Origin: Brachybacterium ginsengisoli
Lineage (GTDB): Bacteria > Actinomycetota > Actinomycetes > Actinomycetales > Dermabacteraceae
Reading direction: 5' to 3'
Length of the DNA: 64,000 nt
Assembly: GCF_002407065.1 (NCBI RefSeq)
Contig: NZ_CP023564.1
Location: 2,976,001 to 3,040,000 of the forward strand
A program made the translations under genes and the position numbers. The notes under the pieces were generated by a model, which saw nothing but the letters and a program-made list of their open reading frames with translations, was not told the origin of the DNA and searched no databases. Below are positions 18,067-27,274 of the stretch, piece after piece (within the stretch, counting starts at the first letter, position 1; the number at the start of each line of letters is the position of its first letter).

Positions 18067-19206
18067 ATGAAGGCAGTGCATTTCGGGGCCGGGAACATCG
18101 GCCGCGGCTTCGTGGGGCTGCTGCTCCACGAGGCCGGGTACGAGGTCGTGTTCTCCGACGTCGCCGCGGCGCTCGTGGAGCAGCTGCAGCAGGCGGACTC
18201 CTACACGGTCTCCACCGTCGGCCAGAACCCCACCACCACCGTCGTGGACGGGTTCCGGGCGCTGAACTCGGCGCAGGATCCGGACTCCCTCACCGAGGAG
18301 ATCGCCTCGGCGGAGATGGTCACCACCGCGGTGGGAGCGAACATCCTGCGCTTCGTCGCGCCGAACATCGCCGCCGGGATCGCGGCCCGCCCGGCCGGGG
18401 CTCCCCCGCTCGCGGTGCTCGCCTGCGAGAACGCGATCAACGCGACGGATCTGCTCGAGCAGGAGATCCGCGCGAACTACCAGGGCGACGACCTCGAGGA
18501 GAAGGCCGTGTTCGCCAACACCGCCGTGGACCGCATCGTGCCGGTCCAGGCCGAGGGCGCCGGGTTGGACGTCACCGTCGAGGACTTCTTCGAGTGGGCC
18601 GTCGAGCGCGGACCCTTCGACGGCCACGAGCCGGAGGTCCCGGGTATCACCTGGGTCGACGACCTCGAGCCGTACATCGAGCGGAAGCTCTTCACGGTCA
18701 ACACCGGCCACGCCACCACCGCCTGGCACGGCTGGGCCGCCGGCCACGCCACGATCGCCGAGGCGATCGCGGACCCGGCGGTCTCCGCGCAGGTCGAGGC
18801 CGTGCTCGGTGAGACCTCCTCGCTGCTCATCGCCCAGCACGGGTTCTCCGAGGAGGAGATGGCCGCCTATCGCACCAAGGTGCTCGCGCGCTTCGCGAAC
18901 ACCGCGCTGCCGGATCCGGTGGAGCGGGTGGGCCGCGGCCCGCTGCGCAAGCTCTCGCGCCACGACCGGATCGTGGGCCCGGCGGCCTCGCTCGCCGAGC
19001 AGGGCATGGCGCACGAGGCCCTGCTGTCCGCCTTCGCGGCGGCGCTGGCCTTCACCCCGGAGGGCGACGAGGAGGTGGCGCGGCTGCAGGAGCTGCTGCG
19101 CACCGCCGACGCGGACGCCGCCACCGCGGAGATCACAGGCCTCTCCCCGGACCATCCTCTTCATCCCGAGGTGCGCACGCTGATCGCCGCGCGCACGGCG
19201 GACTGA
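18067..19206 (+). CDS. mtlD: Mannitol-1-phosphate 5-dehydrogenase
   Basis: A 379-residue long-chain dehydrogenase. The N-terminal NAD motif is [11 protein letters not shown]. Further MtlD blocks are [19 protein letters not shown], and [16 protein letters not shown], which holds the catalytic region. It oxidises mannitol-1-phosphate to fructose-6-phosphate. It forms an operon with mtlA (7-bp gap, AGGAC ribosome site). A small hairpin follows it (19221-19238). Confidence 0.95.
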   Translation: MKAVHFGAGNIGRGFVGLLLHEAGYEVVFSDVAAALVEQLQQADSYTVSTVGQNPTTTVVDGFRALNSAQDPDSLTEEIASAEMVTTAVGANILRFVAPNIAAGIAARPAGAPPLAVLACENAINATDLLEQEIRANYQGDDLEEKAVFANTAVDRIVPVQAEGAGLDVTVEDFFEWAVERGPFDGHEPEVPGITWVDDLEPYIERKLFTVNTGHATTAWHGWAAGHATIAEAIADPAVSAQVEAVLGETSSLLIAQHGFSEEEMAAYRTKVLARFANTALPDPVERVGRGPLRKLSRHDRIVGPAASLAEQGMAHEALLSAFAAALAFTPEGDEEVARLQELLRTADADAATAEITGLSPDHPLHPEVRTLIAARTAD

Positions 19207-19220
19207 CAGGCAGGACCCAC

Positions 19221-19238
19221 CCCGCCGTCAGCGGCGGG
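19221..19238 (+). terminator. Small hairpin between mtlD and ptsH
   Basis: CCCGCCG-TCAG-CGGCGGG is a perfect 7-bp stem 14 bp after the mtlD stop. It may end part of the mtl transcript before the ptsH promoter. Confidence 0.45.
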
Positions 19239-19241
19239 CGG

Positions 19242-19247
19242 TATATT
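19242..19247 (+). promoter_or_regulatory. -10 element TATATT for ptsH
   Basis: TATATT is a strong -10-like hexamer 37 bp before ATG 19285, giving a short leader with the GAAAGG ribosome site. No good -35 is visible. Confidence 0.45.
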
Positions 19248-19284
19248 CCCCTCACACGACGTGATTCCACGAAAGGCACACACC

Positions 19285-19557
19285 ATGGCAGAGCGCACCG
19301 TCAAGATCGCCAGCGCCTCCGGGCTCCACGCCCGCCCGGCAGGCATCTTCGCCCAGGCCGCCGCAGAGCAGCCGGCGACCGTCACCATCGAGAAGCAGGG
19401 CGGCAGCGCCGTGCAGGCCTCCAGCATGCTCATGCTGATGACCCTCGGCGCCGGCAACGGCGACGAGGTCACCCTGCGGGCCGAGGGCGAGGGGGCCGAG
19501 GAGTCGGTCAACGCCCTGGCGGATCTGCTGGAGAAGGATCTCGACGCCGAGGCGTGA
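19285..19557 (+). CDS. ptsH: Phosphocarrier protein HPr
   Basis: A 90-residue protein with the phosphorylated His15 in GLHARPA and the conserved VQASSMLMLMTLG helix carrying the S46/S47 position, the regulatory serine in Firmicutes. HPr carries phosphate from Enzyme I to EIIA domains such as that of MtlA. The start is ATG 19285 after GAAAGG; an upstream in-frame ATG (19261) lies within the leader. It has its own -10 element and a very strong terminator. Confidence 0.95.
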   Translation: MAERTVKIASASGLHARPAGIFAQAAAEQPATVTIEKQGGSAVQASSMLMLMTLGAGNGDEVTLRAEGEGAEESVNALADLLEKDLDAEA

Positions 19558-19577
19558 GCATCAGCTGACGCTCCACG

Positions 19578-19618
19578 ACGAAGGGCGCCCCACCGGTCAT
19601 CGGTGGGGCGCCCTTCGT
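19578..19618. terminator. Strong bidirectional terminator between ptsH and ptsI
   Basis: A perfect 18-bp stem (arms at 19578-19595 and 19601-19618) with the 5-nt loop GTCAT lies between the convergent ptsH and ptsI. It is 20 bp from each stop and would end both transcripts. Confidence 0.9.
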
Positions 19619-19637
19619 GGTTCCGGGGATCAGTCGG

Positions 19638-21356
19638 TCACAGACCCAGCTCCCCCAGGATCGGCAGCCCGGCGCGGACGGCGCTGATGGCGTCCTCCGC
19701 GGTGCGGGCGGCGACGGCCTTCGCGGCGAGCTCCTGGGCCTGCTCGAGGGTCACGGTGGAGAGGACCTTCGCGACCGCCGGCAGGGAGCGCGGGGTCATC
19801 GACAGGCTGTTCACGCCGAGCCCCACCAGCACCACCGCGAGCCCGGGGTCGCCGGCGGCCTCGCCGCACACGCCGACGGGCTTGTTCGCGCTCTCGCCGA
19901 ACGCCTCGGGGTCGCCTCCGGCGACGCGGGCGCCGTCGCAGGTCGCCTTGACGAGCGCGAGCACCGAGGGCTGCCACGGGTTGTTCAGATGGGCGAGCGA
20001 GCCGAGCTGGCGATCCGCGGCCATCGTGTACTGGGTGAGGTCGTTCGTGCCGATCGAGGCGAAGTCGCAGGCCGTGAGGTGACGGTCCGCGGTGATCGCG
20101 GCGGCGGGGGTCTCGACCATGATCCCGGCGGGCTCGAGGCCGCGCTCGCGGCACAGCGCCACGAAGTCCTCGGTCTCGGTGACGGTCGCGATCATCGGCG
20201 CCATCACCCACGGCGTCGCCTCGGAGGTCTTCGCGGCCGCGGCGATCGCGTCGAGCTGGTTGGTGAGCACCGAGCGCTTCTCCCAGGAGGTGCGGTACGC
20301 GCGCACGCCGAGGGCCGGGTTGGGCTCGTCGGCGTCGGTGAGGAAGGGCAGCGGCTTGTCCGCGCCCGCGTCGATCGTGCGCACCACGACCTTCTTGCCC
20401 GCCAGGTGCGCGAAGGTCTCCACGTAGGCGGCGGTCTGCTCCTCGACGCTCGGCTCGTCCTCGCGGTCCAGGAACAGGAACTCGGTGCGGAACAGGCCCA
20501 CCCCGTCGGCGTTCGCCGCGGCGGCCTTCTCGGCGTCCTGGGCGCCGCCGATGTTGGCCAGCAGCTGCACGCGGGTGCCGTCCTGCAGGACCCCTCCCCC
20601 GCCCTCGTAGGTCAGCGGGTTGCGCTGCAGCTCGGCCCAGGCCTCGGCGAAGCGATGGTGCTCATCGGTGACCTCGTCGGTGATGGTGCCGAGCCCGGCG
20701 TCGACGAACACCTCGGTGCCGTCGGAGAACTCGTGGATGCTCTTGGCCGCGACGATCGCGGGCAGGCCCAGCTGGCGGGCCAGGATCGCCGTGTGCGACT
20801 GCGGACCGCCGTCGGAGGTGATCAGGGCGATCACGCGCTCGGGGTCCAGGGTCGCGGTGTCCGCGGGGGCGAGGTCGATCGCGGTGAGCACGAAGGGCTC
20901 GTCGACCTCCGGGATGCCGGGGGCCTGCTCGCCGCGCAGCTCGGCGACGATGCGGGCGCGCACGTCGCGCACATCGGTGGCGCGCTCGGCCATGTAGCCG
21001 CCGAGGCCCTCGAGCATCGAGGCGACCTGGTCACCGGCCTCCCAGACGGCGCGCTCGGCGGTCTTGCCGCCGGAGACGACGAAGCCCTGCGCGGTCTGGG
21101 TCAGCGAGGGATCCGCCGCCATCTGCGCCGTGGCCTGGAGGATGTTCCTGCCGTCACCGGTGGCGCGCTCGGCGAGGCGCGTGAGCGTGGCCTGCACGGC
21201 GGAGGCCGCCGCGGGGATCCGCTCGGACTCGGCGCCGCGGTCAGCACCCTCGGGCAGTACCTCCTCGGCCGACGGCTCGGCGACCGGGGGCGCCATCTCG
21301 CGGATCGTGCCGATCACACGACCGGGGCTGACCGCCACACCTGTGTACTGAGCCAT
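19638..21356 (-). CDS. ptsI: Phosphoenolpyruvate-protein phosphotransferase (PTS Enzyme I)
   Basis: 572 residues. The phosphohistidine is in the block GGPQSHTAILAR. PEP-binding blocks include GLFRTEFLFLDR, RTIDAGADKPLPF, FASIGTNDLTQYTMA, and the catalytic cysteine block GVCGEAAGDP. It takes phosphate from PEP and passes it to HPr, encoded by the convergent ptsH. ATG 21356 is chosen over ATG 21365 because the GAGGAG site directly abuts the first ATG but lies 9 nt before the second. Confidence 0.95.
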   Translation of the reverse strand: MAQYTGVAVSPGRVIGTIREMAPPVAEPSAEEVLPEGADRGAESERIPAAASAVQATLTRLAERATGDGRNILQATAQMAADPSLTQTAQGFVVSGGKTAERAVWEAGDQVASMLEGLGGYMAERATDVRDVRARIVAELRGEQAPGIPEVDEPFVLTAIDLAPADTATLDPERVIALITSDGGPQSHTAILARQLGLPAIVAAKSIHEFSDGTEVFVDAGLGTITDEVTDEHHRFAEAWAELQRNPLTYEGGGGVLQDGTRVQLLANIGGAQDAEKAAAANADGVGLFRTEFLFLDREDEPSVEEQTAAYVETFAHLAGKKVVVRTIDAGADKPLPFLTDADEPNPALGVRAYRTSWEKRSVLTNQLDAIAAAAKTSEATPWVMAPMIATVTETEDFVALCRERGLEPAGIMVETPAAAITADRHLTACDFASIGTNDLTQYTMAADRQLGSLAHLNNPWQPSVLALVKATCDGARVAGGDPEAFGESANKPVGVCGEAAGDPGLAVVLVGLGVNSLSMTPRSLPAVAKVLSTVTLEQAQELAAKAVAARTAEDAISAVRAGLPILGELGL

Positions 21357-21464
21357 CGATGCCATCTCCTCTGCCGCGCCGGATGCGTCTCGTCGCGCAC
21401 ATCGTACGCGTCACGGGGTGACACACGGCTCGACGCGGGCCCCGCCCCGGAGGAGACTCCCGTC

Positions 21465-22265
21465 ATGAACATCACCACCGCACCCCCGGCCGCCTGGCAG
21501 GAGTTCCGCGACCGCCGGGACCACGACCTCGCCGCACCGCACGGGATCCTCGCCCAGGTGGGCCTGCACTGGGTCGATCCCGAGGCCGGTGAGCAGCGAT
21601 TCGACGGCCTCCCCGGCCTGTGGCGGATCACCGGCGACCGGCTCGAGGTGACCTGGGAGGCCGAGGCCCTCACCCTGCTCGTCGGCGCCGACGAGGTCGA
21701 GCTCTCCGAGGAGGGCGGGAGGCGTCGGGCCGTGGTCCTCACCGAGGGGGACGTGCGCCTGGCGAGCTTCGCCGAGGACGTGCAGATCGACGTGATCCGT
21801 CGCGGCGGACGCACCGGGCTGCGCGTGCTGGACCCGTCGGCGCCGCGCCGCACCGGATTCACCGGCGTGCCCACCCATCCCTACGATCCCGCGCTCGTGC
21901 TCACCGGCACCTTCCGTGCGGATCCCGCGGAGGTGACCGTGGGGTCCGTCCTGCCCTGGCTCTCCCAGCACCTGCCCTCGCCGGGCGTCGTGACCGTGGA
22001 GCTCGACGGGGACGCGATCGACCTGGTGCTGACAGGCACCTCGTCGGCCCTGTTCACGGACGAGACCTCGGGCACCGAGAGTGCGGACTGGCGCGTGGTG
22101 GACGTCGACCTCGACGGCGACAGCGCCCGGGTGGACCTCAACCGGGCCGTGAACTTCCCGGCCGCGTTCAGCGCCTGGGCGACCTGCCCGCGGCCGCCGG
22201 AGGGCAACCATCTCCCGGTCCCGGTCCGCGCCGGGGAACGGCGGGTCGAGCGCACCGAGCGGTGA
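21465..22265 (+). CDS. DUF1684 domain protein
   Basis: A 266-residue soluble protein with the DUF1684 pattern: an N-terminal WQEFRDRRDHDLAAPHG helix, a central beta-rich region (GLHWVDPEAGEQRF), and the family C-terminal block NFPAAFSAWATCPRPPEGN, ending in an AGERR stretch. Function is unknown for the family. The start is ATG with CGGAGGAG upstream. It ends one base before the tRNA-Ser gene on the other strand. Confidence 0.8.
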   Translation: MNITTAPPAAWQEFRDRRDHDLAAPHGILAQVGLHWVDPEAGEQRFDGLPGLWRITGDRLEVTWEAEALTLLVGADEVELSEEGGRRRAVVLTEGDVRLASFAEDVQIDVIRRGGRTGLRVLDPSAPRRTGFTGVPTHPYDPALVLTGTFRADPAEVTVGSVLPWLSQHLPSPGVVTVELDGDAIDLVLTGTSSALFTDETSGTESADWRVVDVDLDGDSARVDLNRAVNFPAAFSAWATCPRPPEGNHLPVPVRAGERRVERTER

Positions 22266-22266
22266 G

Positions 22267-22354
22267 CGGAGGGTGCGGGATTCGAACCCGCGGTACAGGA
22301 TCGCTGCACATTGGTTTTCAAGACCAACTCATTCGGCCGCTCTGACAACCCTCC
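22267..22354 (-). tRNA. tRNA-Ser (anticodon UGA)
   Basis: On the minus strand a 7-bp acceptor stem (GGAGGGT/ACCCTCC) is followed by discriminator G, the usual serine identity base. The anticodon arm TTGGT-CTTGAAA-ACCAA gives anticodon TGA (complement at 22318-22320). The T arm is GCGGGTTCGAATCCCGC. A long class II variable arm, typical of serine tRNAs, lies between them. The 3' CCA is not encoded (CTC follows). Confidence 0.95.
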
Positions 22355-22455
22355 TCGTGCCCGGAGGCACCCCGGGAGTCTAGCGCGAGGTGGCAGGGCT
22401 CCCCGGCACGGCGCATAGGGTGGGCGGACCTGCCCCCGAGGGAGAGGACGCCGAG

Positions 22456-23433
22456 ATGCGTGCCGTACTGATCGAGTCCGAGGGCGCGGCCCCGCGCCTG
22501 GTCGAGGACGCCGACGAATCGCTGCTGACGGGCGACGTCGAGCTGGACGTCCTGACCTCGTCCATGAACTACAAGGACGCCCTGGCCCTGGCCGGGAAGG
22601 GCATCGCCCGCAGCCATCCGCTGATTCCCGGCATCGACCTGGTGGGCCGGGTGACCGACTCCGCCGACGAGCGCTTCTCCGCCGGGGACCTCGTGGTCCT
22701 CACCGGCGACGGCATCGGCGAGTCCCGTCACGGAGGCTTCGCGACCCGCGCCCGGGTGCGCCCCGATGCCCTGGTGCGCCTGCCCGTGGACCTCTCCCCC
22801 GAGCGCGCCGCCGCGATCGGCACCGCAGGGTTCACCGCGATGCTCTCCGTGCTGCGTCTGGAGGACGCCGGGCTCACTCCCGACGACGGCGACGTGCTGG
22901 TCACGGGCGCCTCGGGCGGCGCCGGATCGATCGCGGTCGCGCTGCTGGCCGGTCGCGGGCACCGGGTGCTCGCCTCCACCGGCCGGGTCGAGGAGAACGG
23001 CGAGTACCTGCGGGAGCTCGGCGCCGCCGAGGTGCTGGACCGCCGCGAGCTCTCCGAGGAGCCGGGCCGACCGCTGCAGTCCCAGCGCTTCGCCGCGGCG
23101 ATCGACGCGGTGGGCAGCACCACGCTCGCCAACGTGCTCGCGCAGACCGTGAGGGGCGGCACCGTCGCCGCCTTCGGCCTCGCCCAGGGCCCGGACCTGC
23201 CCACCACGGTGCTGCCCTTCATCCTGCGCGGCGTGACCCTCGCCGGGGTGGACTCGGTGGAGTGCCCGTTGCCGCTGCGCGAGCGGGCCTGGGACGCTCT
23301 GAGCAGGGAGCTCGACGTCGACCTGCTGGACGCGATGACCACGAGCATCGGGCTCTCGGAGGTGATCGACCACGCCCCGTCGGTCCTCGCCGGGCAGGTG
23401 CGCGGCCGCACCGTGGTGGAGGTGGCCCAGTGA
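22456..23433 (+). CDS. AcuI/YhdH-type MDR oxidoreductase (acrylyl-CoA reductase family)
   Basis: A 325-residue zinc-free medium-chain reductase. Typical YhdH/AcuI blocks: SSMNYKDALALAGKG, PLIPGIDLVGRV, GTAGFTAMLSV, the NADPH motif VTGASGGAGSIAV, and VDSVECPLPLRERAW. AcuI reduces acrylyl-CoA to propionyl-CoA, a detoxification step. The start is ATG 22456 with GGAGAGGA. Its stop overlaps the next gene's GTG start. Confidence 0.88.
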   Translation: MRAVLIESEGAAPRLVEDADESLLTGDVELDVLTSSMNYKDALALAGKGIARSHPLIPGIDLVGRVTDSADERFSAGDLVVLTGDGIGESRHGGFATRARVRPDALVRLPVDLSPERAAAIGTAGFTAMLSVLRLEDAGLTPDDGDVLVTGASGGAGSIAVALLAGRGHRVLASTGRVEENGEYLRELGAAEVLDRRELSEEPGRPLQSQRFAAAIDAVGSTTLANVLAQTVRGGTVAAFGLAQGPDLPTTVLPFILRGVTLAGVDSVECPLPLRERAWDALSRELDVDLLDAMTTSIGLSEVIDHAPSVLAGQVRGRTVVEVAQ

Positions 23434-24416
23434 GCATGCGCGCGATGACCATCACCGAGGACCACCGCCTCGAGCTCGCCGAGCTGCCCGAGCCCGTCCC
23501 CGCGCCCGGTGAGGTGCTGGTCGACGTGGTCGCCGCGGGCGTGAACCGCGCCGACGTCGCACAGACCGCCGGCCAGTACCCGCCGCCGCCCGGCGCCTCG
23601 GAGCTGCCGGGCCTGGAGGTCTCCGGCCGTCGCCGCGACACCGGCGAGGAGGTCGTCGCGCTGCTCGCCGGGGGCGGCTACGCCGAGGTGGTCGCGGTGC
23701 CCGAGGGCCAGCTCCTGCCGGTCCCGGAGGGCGTGGACCTGGTGGAGGCGGCCGGGGTGGTCGAGGTGGCGGCGACCGTGGTCTCCAACCTCGTGCTCGA
23801 GGCCGGTCTCGCCGAGGGCGAGACGGTGCTGATCCACGGCGGCACCGGCGGCATCGGTACGGTCGCGATCCAGCTCGCCCGCCATCTCGGCGCTCGCGTG
23901 CTCACCACGGTCGGCTCCGACGAGGCGATCCCGACGGTGCGGGAGCTGGGCGCGGACAGGGCCTGGAACCGCCGCACCACCGACCTGCTCGAGGCCGTGC
24001 GGGAGACCGGCGGCGCGGACGTGATCCTGGACGTGGTGGGCGGCCCGACGCTCGGCGGCAACGTGAGGATGCTGCGCGAGCACGGCCGCCTGGTCATCAT
24101 CGGCACCCTCGGAGGTGCCAGCGGCGAGCTGCCGATCGGGCTGCTCATGGGCCGGCGCGGCCGGGTCATCGGCACCACGCTGCGCTCGCGGCCGACGGAG
24201 GGCAAGCGCGAGATCCTCGAGGCGACCCGGGCCCTGGCCTGGCCGCTGTTCAGCGCCGGCGAGCTGCGCATCCCGATCCATGCCCGTCTCCCGCTCGAGC
24301 AGGCGGCGGAGGCTCACGCGATCCTGCACGAGGGCGGTCACCTGGGCAAGGTGATCCTGGAGGTCGAGGAATCAGCCGGCGGGCACCGTCGCGGGAGGCA
24401 CCGCAGCGGCCGGTGA
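23430..24416 (+). CDS. NAD(P)H:quinone oxidoreductase-like MDR protein
   Basis: 328 residues of the zinc-free quinone oxidoreductase/PIG3 type (GVNRADVAQTAGQYPPPPGAS, LPGLEVSG, the HGGTGGIGTVAIQLARHLG NADPH motif, GRLVIIGTLGG, VIGTTLRSR). It reduces quinones with NADPH. GTG 23430 overlaps the acuI-like stop (GTGA) and lies about 8 nt after GGAGG, so I prefer it to ATG 23436, two codons further on. The two reductases form an operon. Confidence 0.85.
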   Translation: MSMRAMTITEDHRLELAELPEPVPAPGEVLVDVVAAGVNRADVAQTAGQYPPPPGASELPGLEVSGRRRDTGEEVVALLAGGGYAEVVAVPEGQLLPVPEGVDLVEAAGVVEVAATVVSNLVLEAGLAEGETVLIHGGTGGIGTVAIQLARHLGARVLTTVGSDEAIPTVRELGADRAWNRRTTDLLEAVRETGGADVILDVVGGPTLGGNVRMLREHGRLVIIGTLGGASGELPIGLLMGRRGRVIGTTLRSRPTEGKREILEATRALAWPLFSAGELRIPIHARLPLEQAAEAHAILHEGGHLGKVILEVEESAGGHRRGRHRSGR

Positions 24417-24442
24417 CGATGTCGACGACAGCCGAGGTGGCC

Positions 24443-24937
24443 CTATCCGGACCGGCGGGCGAGCCACCGACGGTGTCCGTCGATCGCAGCCCTGGCGGGC
24501 GGGCGGAGAACCGTGACGGGGTCGCCGAGGGCGAAGGGATTCTCCCCGCGGAACAGCGCCCTCCGGTCCGAGGTGGGCCATGCCGTGACCCGTGTGCCCG
24601 GCGGGTGCCGCAGCACGACGACCACGGCACCCGTGGCCCAGTAGCCGCTGTCCTGCTCGATCACGGCGATCTCCTCCCACCGGAGGCGGAGAGTGCTGAA
24701 GGACCTGACGATCGTGATGCCCTTGTCATCGACGATGAACTGGCGCCGGGTGGCTGCCACCAGGAAGGAAACACAGAACAGCACGGTGACCAGGCAGAGC
24801 AGAGCACCCAGCACACCGGCGACGGAGTCCAGGGTGAGCAACATCGCCCCGCCACCGAGCACGAGCAGCAGGGGAATCCCCATGAGGCACCCCAGGCTTC
24901 CGCGAACCCACCCCGTCCTGATCGCCCGGTACCTCAT
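24443..24937 (-). CDS. Small membrane protein with PH-like domain
   Basis: 164 residues. Two transmembrane helices (about 15-35 and 40-60) precede a bacterial PH-like beta domain (RRQFIVDDKGITIVRSFSTLRLRW, then EEIAVIEQDSGYW, VVLRHPPGTRV), followed by a short basic tail. The ATG at 24937 is preceded by GGAGGAG; a GTG at 24976 is also open but has no ribosome site. Function unknown. Confidence 0.7.
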   Translation of the reverse strand: MRYRAIRTGWVRGSLGCLMGIPLLLVLGGGAMLLTLDSVAGVLGALLCLVTVLFCVSFLVAATRRQFIVDDKGITIVRSFSTLRLRWEEIAVIEQDSGYWATGAVVVVLRHPPGTRVTAWPTSDRRALFRGENPFALGDPVTVLRPPARAAIDGHRRWLARRSG

Positions 24938-24997
24938 CTGCTCGCGCTCCTCCGCCCTTCCCGATCGTGGGGCCACCTGGGCAGGGTGATGCGCTGA

Positions 24998-25864
24998 TCA
25001 GCCCAGCAGCTGCTCCAGCACCAGCACGGTGCCGTCCTCGTAGACGGAGTCGGTGACGACGTCCGCCACGTCCTTCACGCCCTGCGGCGCCTGGCCCATG
25101 GCCACGCCCACGCCGGCCCAGGCGAGCATCTCGGTGTCGTTGAAGCCGTCGCCGACGGCGACGGTCCGCTCGGCGTCGATCCCGAGCGTCTCCCGCAGCT
25201 CCTCGAGGGCGCTGGCCTTGGAGATCCCGGGGGCCGCCATGTCGAGCCAGGCGGTCCAGCCGATGGAGTACTCGACCCCGTGGACCCCGGACTCGGCGAT
25301 GACCTTGCTGAACTCCTGCGGGGACAGGTCCGGCACGTGCACCACGACGCGCACCGCCTCGAGCTCCATGAGCTCGTCGAGATCGCTCTCGATCGCGTGG
25401 ACGCCGAAGCTCGAGTCCTGGAACCCTGCGGTGGAGCGGAAGGCCCCGTCGCTCATCTCGACCGCGTAGTGGGCATCCGGCGCGACCTCGCGCAGGGTGC
25501 GCAGGGCGTGGCCGGGCTGGAAGGAGCGGGTGGCGATGATGCGGTGGCCGTCCTCGAGGGCGGGATCCATCTCGACCGTGACCGCCCCGTTGGAGCAGAC
25601 CGCGTAGCCGCGCGTGATCCCGGCGGCCTCGACGATCGGCAGGGTCGCGCCGAGCGAGCGACCGGTCGCGATGACCACGGTGTGCTGCTCGGCGGCGCGC
25701 TGCAGCGCCTGGTGCATCCCCGGGGTCATGGCGCCGTCGTGGTCGACGAGGGTGCCGTCCACGTCGAGCCCGATCATCAGGGGCTTGCCCGCGAGTCCCG
25801 CGAGGTGCTCCTGGACTCGGGCGCGGGCGGCCTCGTGCTCAGCGGTCGTCGACGGTGCGCTCAT
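24998..25864 (-). CDS. HAD-superfamily (Cof-type) hydrolase
   Basis: 288 residues. Motif I is DVDGT (D34, D36), motif II VIATGRS, and motifs III/IV the region ISKASAL...VAVGDGFNDTEML. The large type IIB cap lies between. Cof-type phosphatases dephosphorylate sugar phosphates, PLP or FMN, and the substrate here is not predictable. Start ATG 25864. It follows serS by 94 bp on the same strand. Confidence 0.88.
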   Translation of the reverse strand: MSAPSTTAEHEAARARVQEHLAGLAGKPLMIGLDVDGTLVDHDGAMTPGMHQALQRAAEQHTVVIATGRSLGATLPIVEAAGITRGYAVCSNGAVTVEMDPALEDGHRIIATRSFQPGHALRTLREVAPDAHYAVEMSDGAFRSTAGFQDSSFGVHAIESDLDELMELEAVRVVVHVPDLSPQEFSKVIAESGVHGVEYSIGWTAWLDMAAPGISKASALEELRETLGIDAERTVAVGDGFNDTEMLAWAGVGVAMGQAPQGVKDVADVVTDSVYEDGTVLVLEQLLG

Positions 25865-25958
25865 GCCCGGCAGTGTGGCATCGGCGGCCGACGAACGGGT
25901 GAACCGTCGGTGACGAAGCGCCTCCAGCAGGCGGTGGAGCGGTCGAGGTGCCGGCATC

Positions 25959-27230
25959 TCAGGCAGCGCCCCCCTGGACCTCGAAGACCTCCCGCCCGCC
26001 GAGGTACGGCCGCAGCCCCTCGGGGACGACCACCGATCCGTCGGCCTGCTGGTGGTTCTCCAGGATCGCGGCGATGAAGCGGGTGGTGCCCAGGGTGCCG
26101 TTGAGCGTGGCGACCGGGCGCAGGCCGTCCTCCCGGCGCTCGCGGATGTTCAGCCGCCGGGCCTGGAACTGGGTGGTGTTCGAGGTGGAGGTGAGCTCGC
26201 GGTAGGTCTCCTGGCTCGGCATCCAGGCCTCGCAGTCGAACTTGCGGGCGGCGGAGGTGCCGAGGTCCCCGGCGGCGGTGTCGATGATGCGGTAGGGCAC
26301 GTCGATCCGCGCCATCATCTCCCGCTCCCAGTCCAACAGGCGCTCGTGCTCCTCATAGGAGTCCTCGAGGCGGCAGTAGGAGAACATCTCGACCTTGTGG
26401 AACTGGTGCACGCGGATGATGCCGCGGGTGTCCTTGCCGTAGCTGCCGGCCTCGCGGCGGTAGCAGGCGCTCCAGCCGGCGTAGCGGATCGGGCCGTCCT
26501 CGAGGTCGAGGATCTCGTCACGGTGGTAGCTGGCCAGCGCCACCTCGCTGGTGCCCACGAGGTACAGGTCGTCGCCCTTGTCGAGGTGGTAGACCTCGTC
26601 GGCGTGCTCGCCGAGGAAGCCGGTGCCCTCCATCGACTCGGGCAGCACCAGGGTGGGGGTGATCATCGGCGTGAAGCCGGCCTGCGTGGCCTGGTCGATC
26701 GCCGAGTTCAGGATCGCGAGCTCGAGCTGGGCGCCGATGCCGCGCAGGAAGTAGAAGCGGGCACCGGAGACCTTCGCACCGCGGGCCATGTCGATCGCCT
26801 TGAGGCCCTCGGCGATCTCGAGGTGGTCCTTGACCGGGTGGTCGAAGCGCGGGTTCTCACCCACGGTCTCCCGCAGGACGAAGTCCTCCTCGAGACCCTC
26901 GGGAGCGCCGTCGGCGAGGTTCGGGATGGCACGCAGCGCGGTGTCGCGCACGGCGAGCGCCTCGGCGGCCTCGGCCTCGAGCCGCTTGACGTCCGCCGCG
27001 AGCTGCTTGACCTCGGCCAGCAGCGCCTGCTTCTCCTCGCCCGTGGCCTGGGCGACCTGCTTGCCGAAGGCCTTCTGCTCGGCGCGCGCGGACTCGAAGG
27101 AGGCGGTGGTCTCCCGCCAGTGCACATCGGCCTCGAGCACCGCATCCACGGTGGCGGGGTCTCGACGGCGCGCCCTCTGGGCGTCGCGGACGGCTTCGGG
27201 GTTCTCGCGCAGGTGCCGCAGATCGATCAT
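25959..27230 (-). CDS. serS: Seryl-tRNA synthetase
   Basis: A 423-residue class II synthetase. The N-terminal long coiled-coil arm (about 30-105) binds the tRNA-Ser variable arm. The class II motifs are in the core: [15 protein letters not shown], the [24 protein letters not shown] motif 2 region, and the motif 3 region [11 protein letters not shown]. It charges serine onto tRNA-Ser, such as the one in this window. The start ATG has no ribosome site; a TACCCT hexamer 6 nt upstream implies a leaderless message. Confidence 0.96.
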   Translation of the reverse strand: MIDLRHLRENPEAVRDAQRARRRDPATVDAVLEADVHWRETTASFESARAEQKAFGKQVAQATGEEKQALLAEVKQLAADVKRLEAEAAEALAVRDTALRAIPNLADGAPEGLEEDFVLRETVGENPRFDHPVKDHLEIAEGLKAIDMARGAKVSGARFYFLRGIGAQLELAILNSAIDQATQAGFTPMITPTLVLPESMEGTGFLGEHADEVYHLDKGDDLYLVGTSEVALASYHRDEILDLEDGPIRYAGWSACYRREAGSYGKDTRGIIRVHQFHKVEMFSYCRLEDSYEEHERLLDWEREMMARIDVPYRIIDTAAGDLGTSAARKFDCEAWMPSQETYRELTSTSNTTQFQARRLNIRERREDGLRPVATLNGTLGTTRFIAAILENHQQADGSVVVPEGLRPYLGGREVFEVQGGAA

Positions 27231-27236
27231 TGGTCC

Positions 27237-27268
27237 AGGGTACCCGCGCCGCCGGCCGCCAGTACTCT
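27237..27268. promoter_or_regulatory. Back-to-back leaderless promoters of serS and the lipid kinase gene
   Basis: The minus-strand -10 TACCCT (27242 to 27237) ends 6 nt before the serS ATG. The plus-strand -10 TACTCT (27263-27268) ends 6 nt before ATG 27275. Only 20 bp separate the two hexamers, so each promoter's -35 region covers the other's -10. Confidence 0.6.
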
Positions 27269-27274
27269 GACGCC

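Noticed and set aside
22267-22354. tRNA-Leu (also a long-variable-arm tRNA)
   Set aside because: Anticodon TGA and discriminator G indicate serine.
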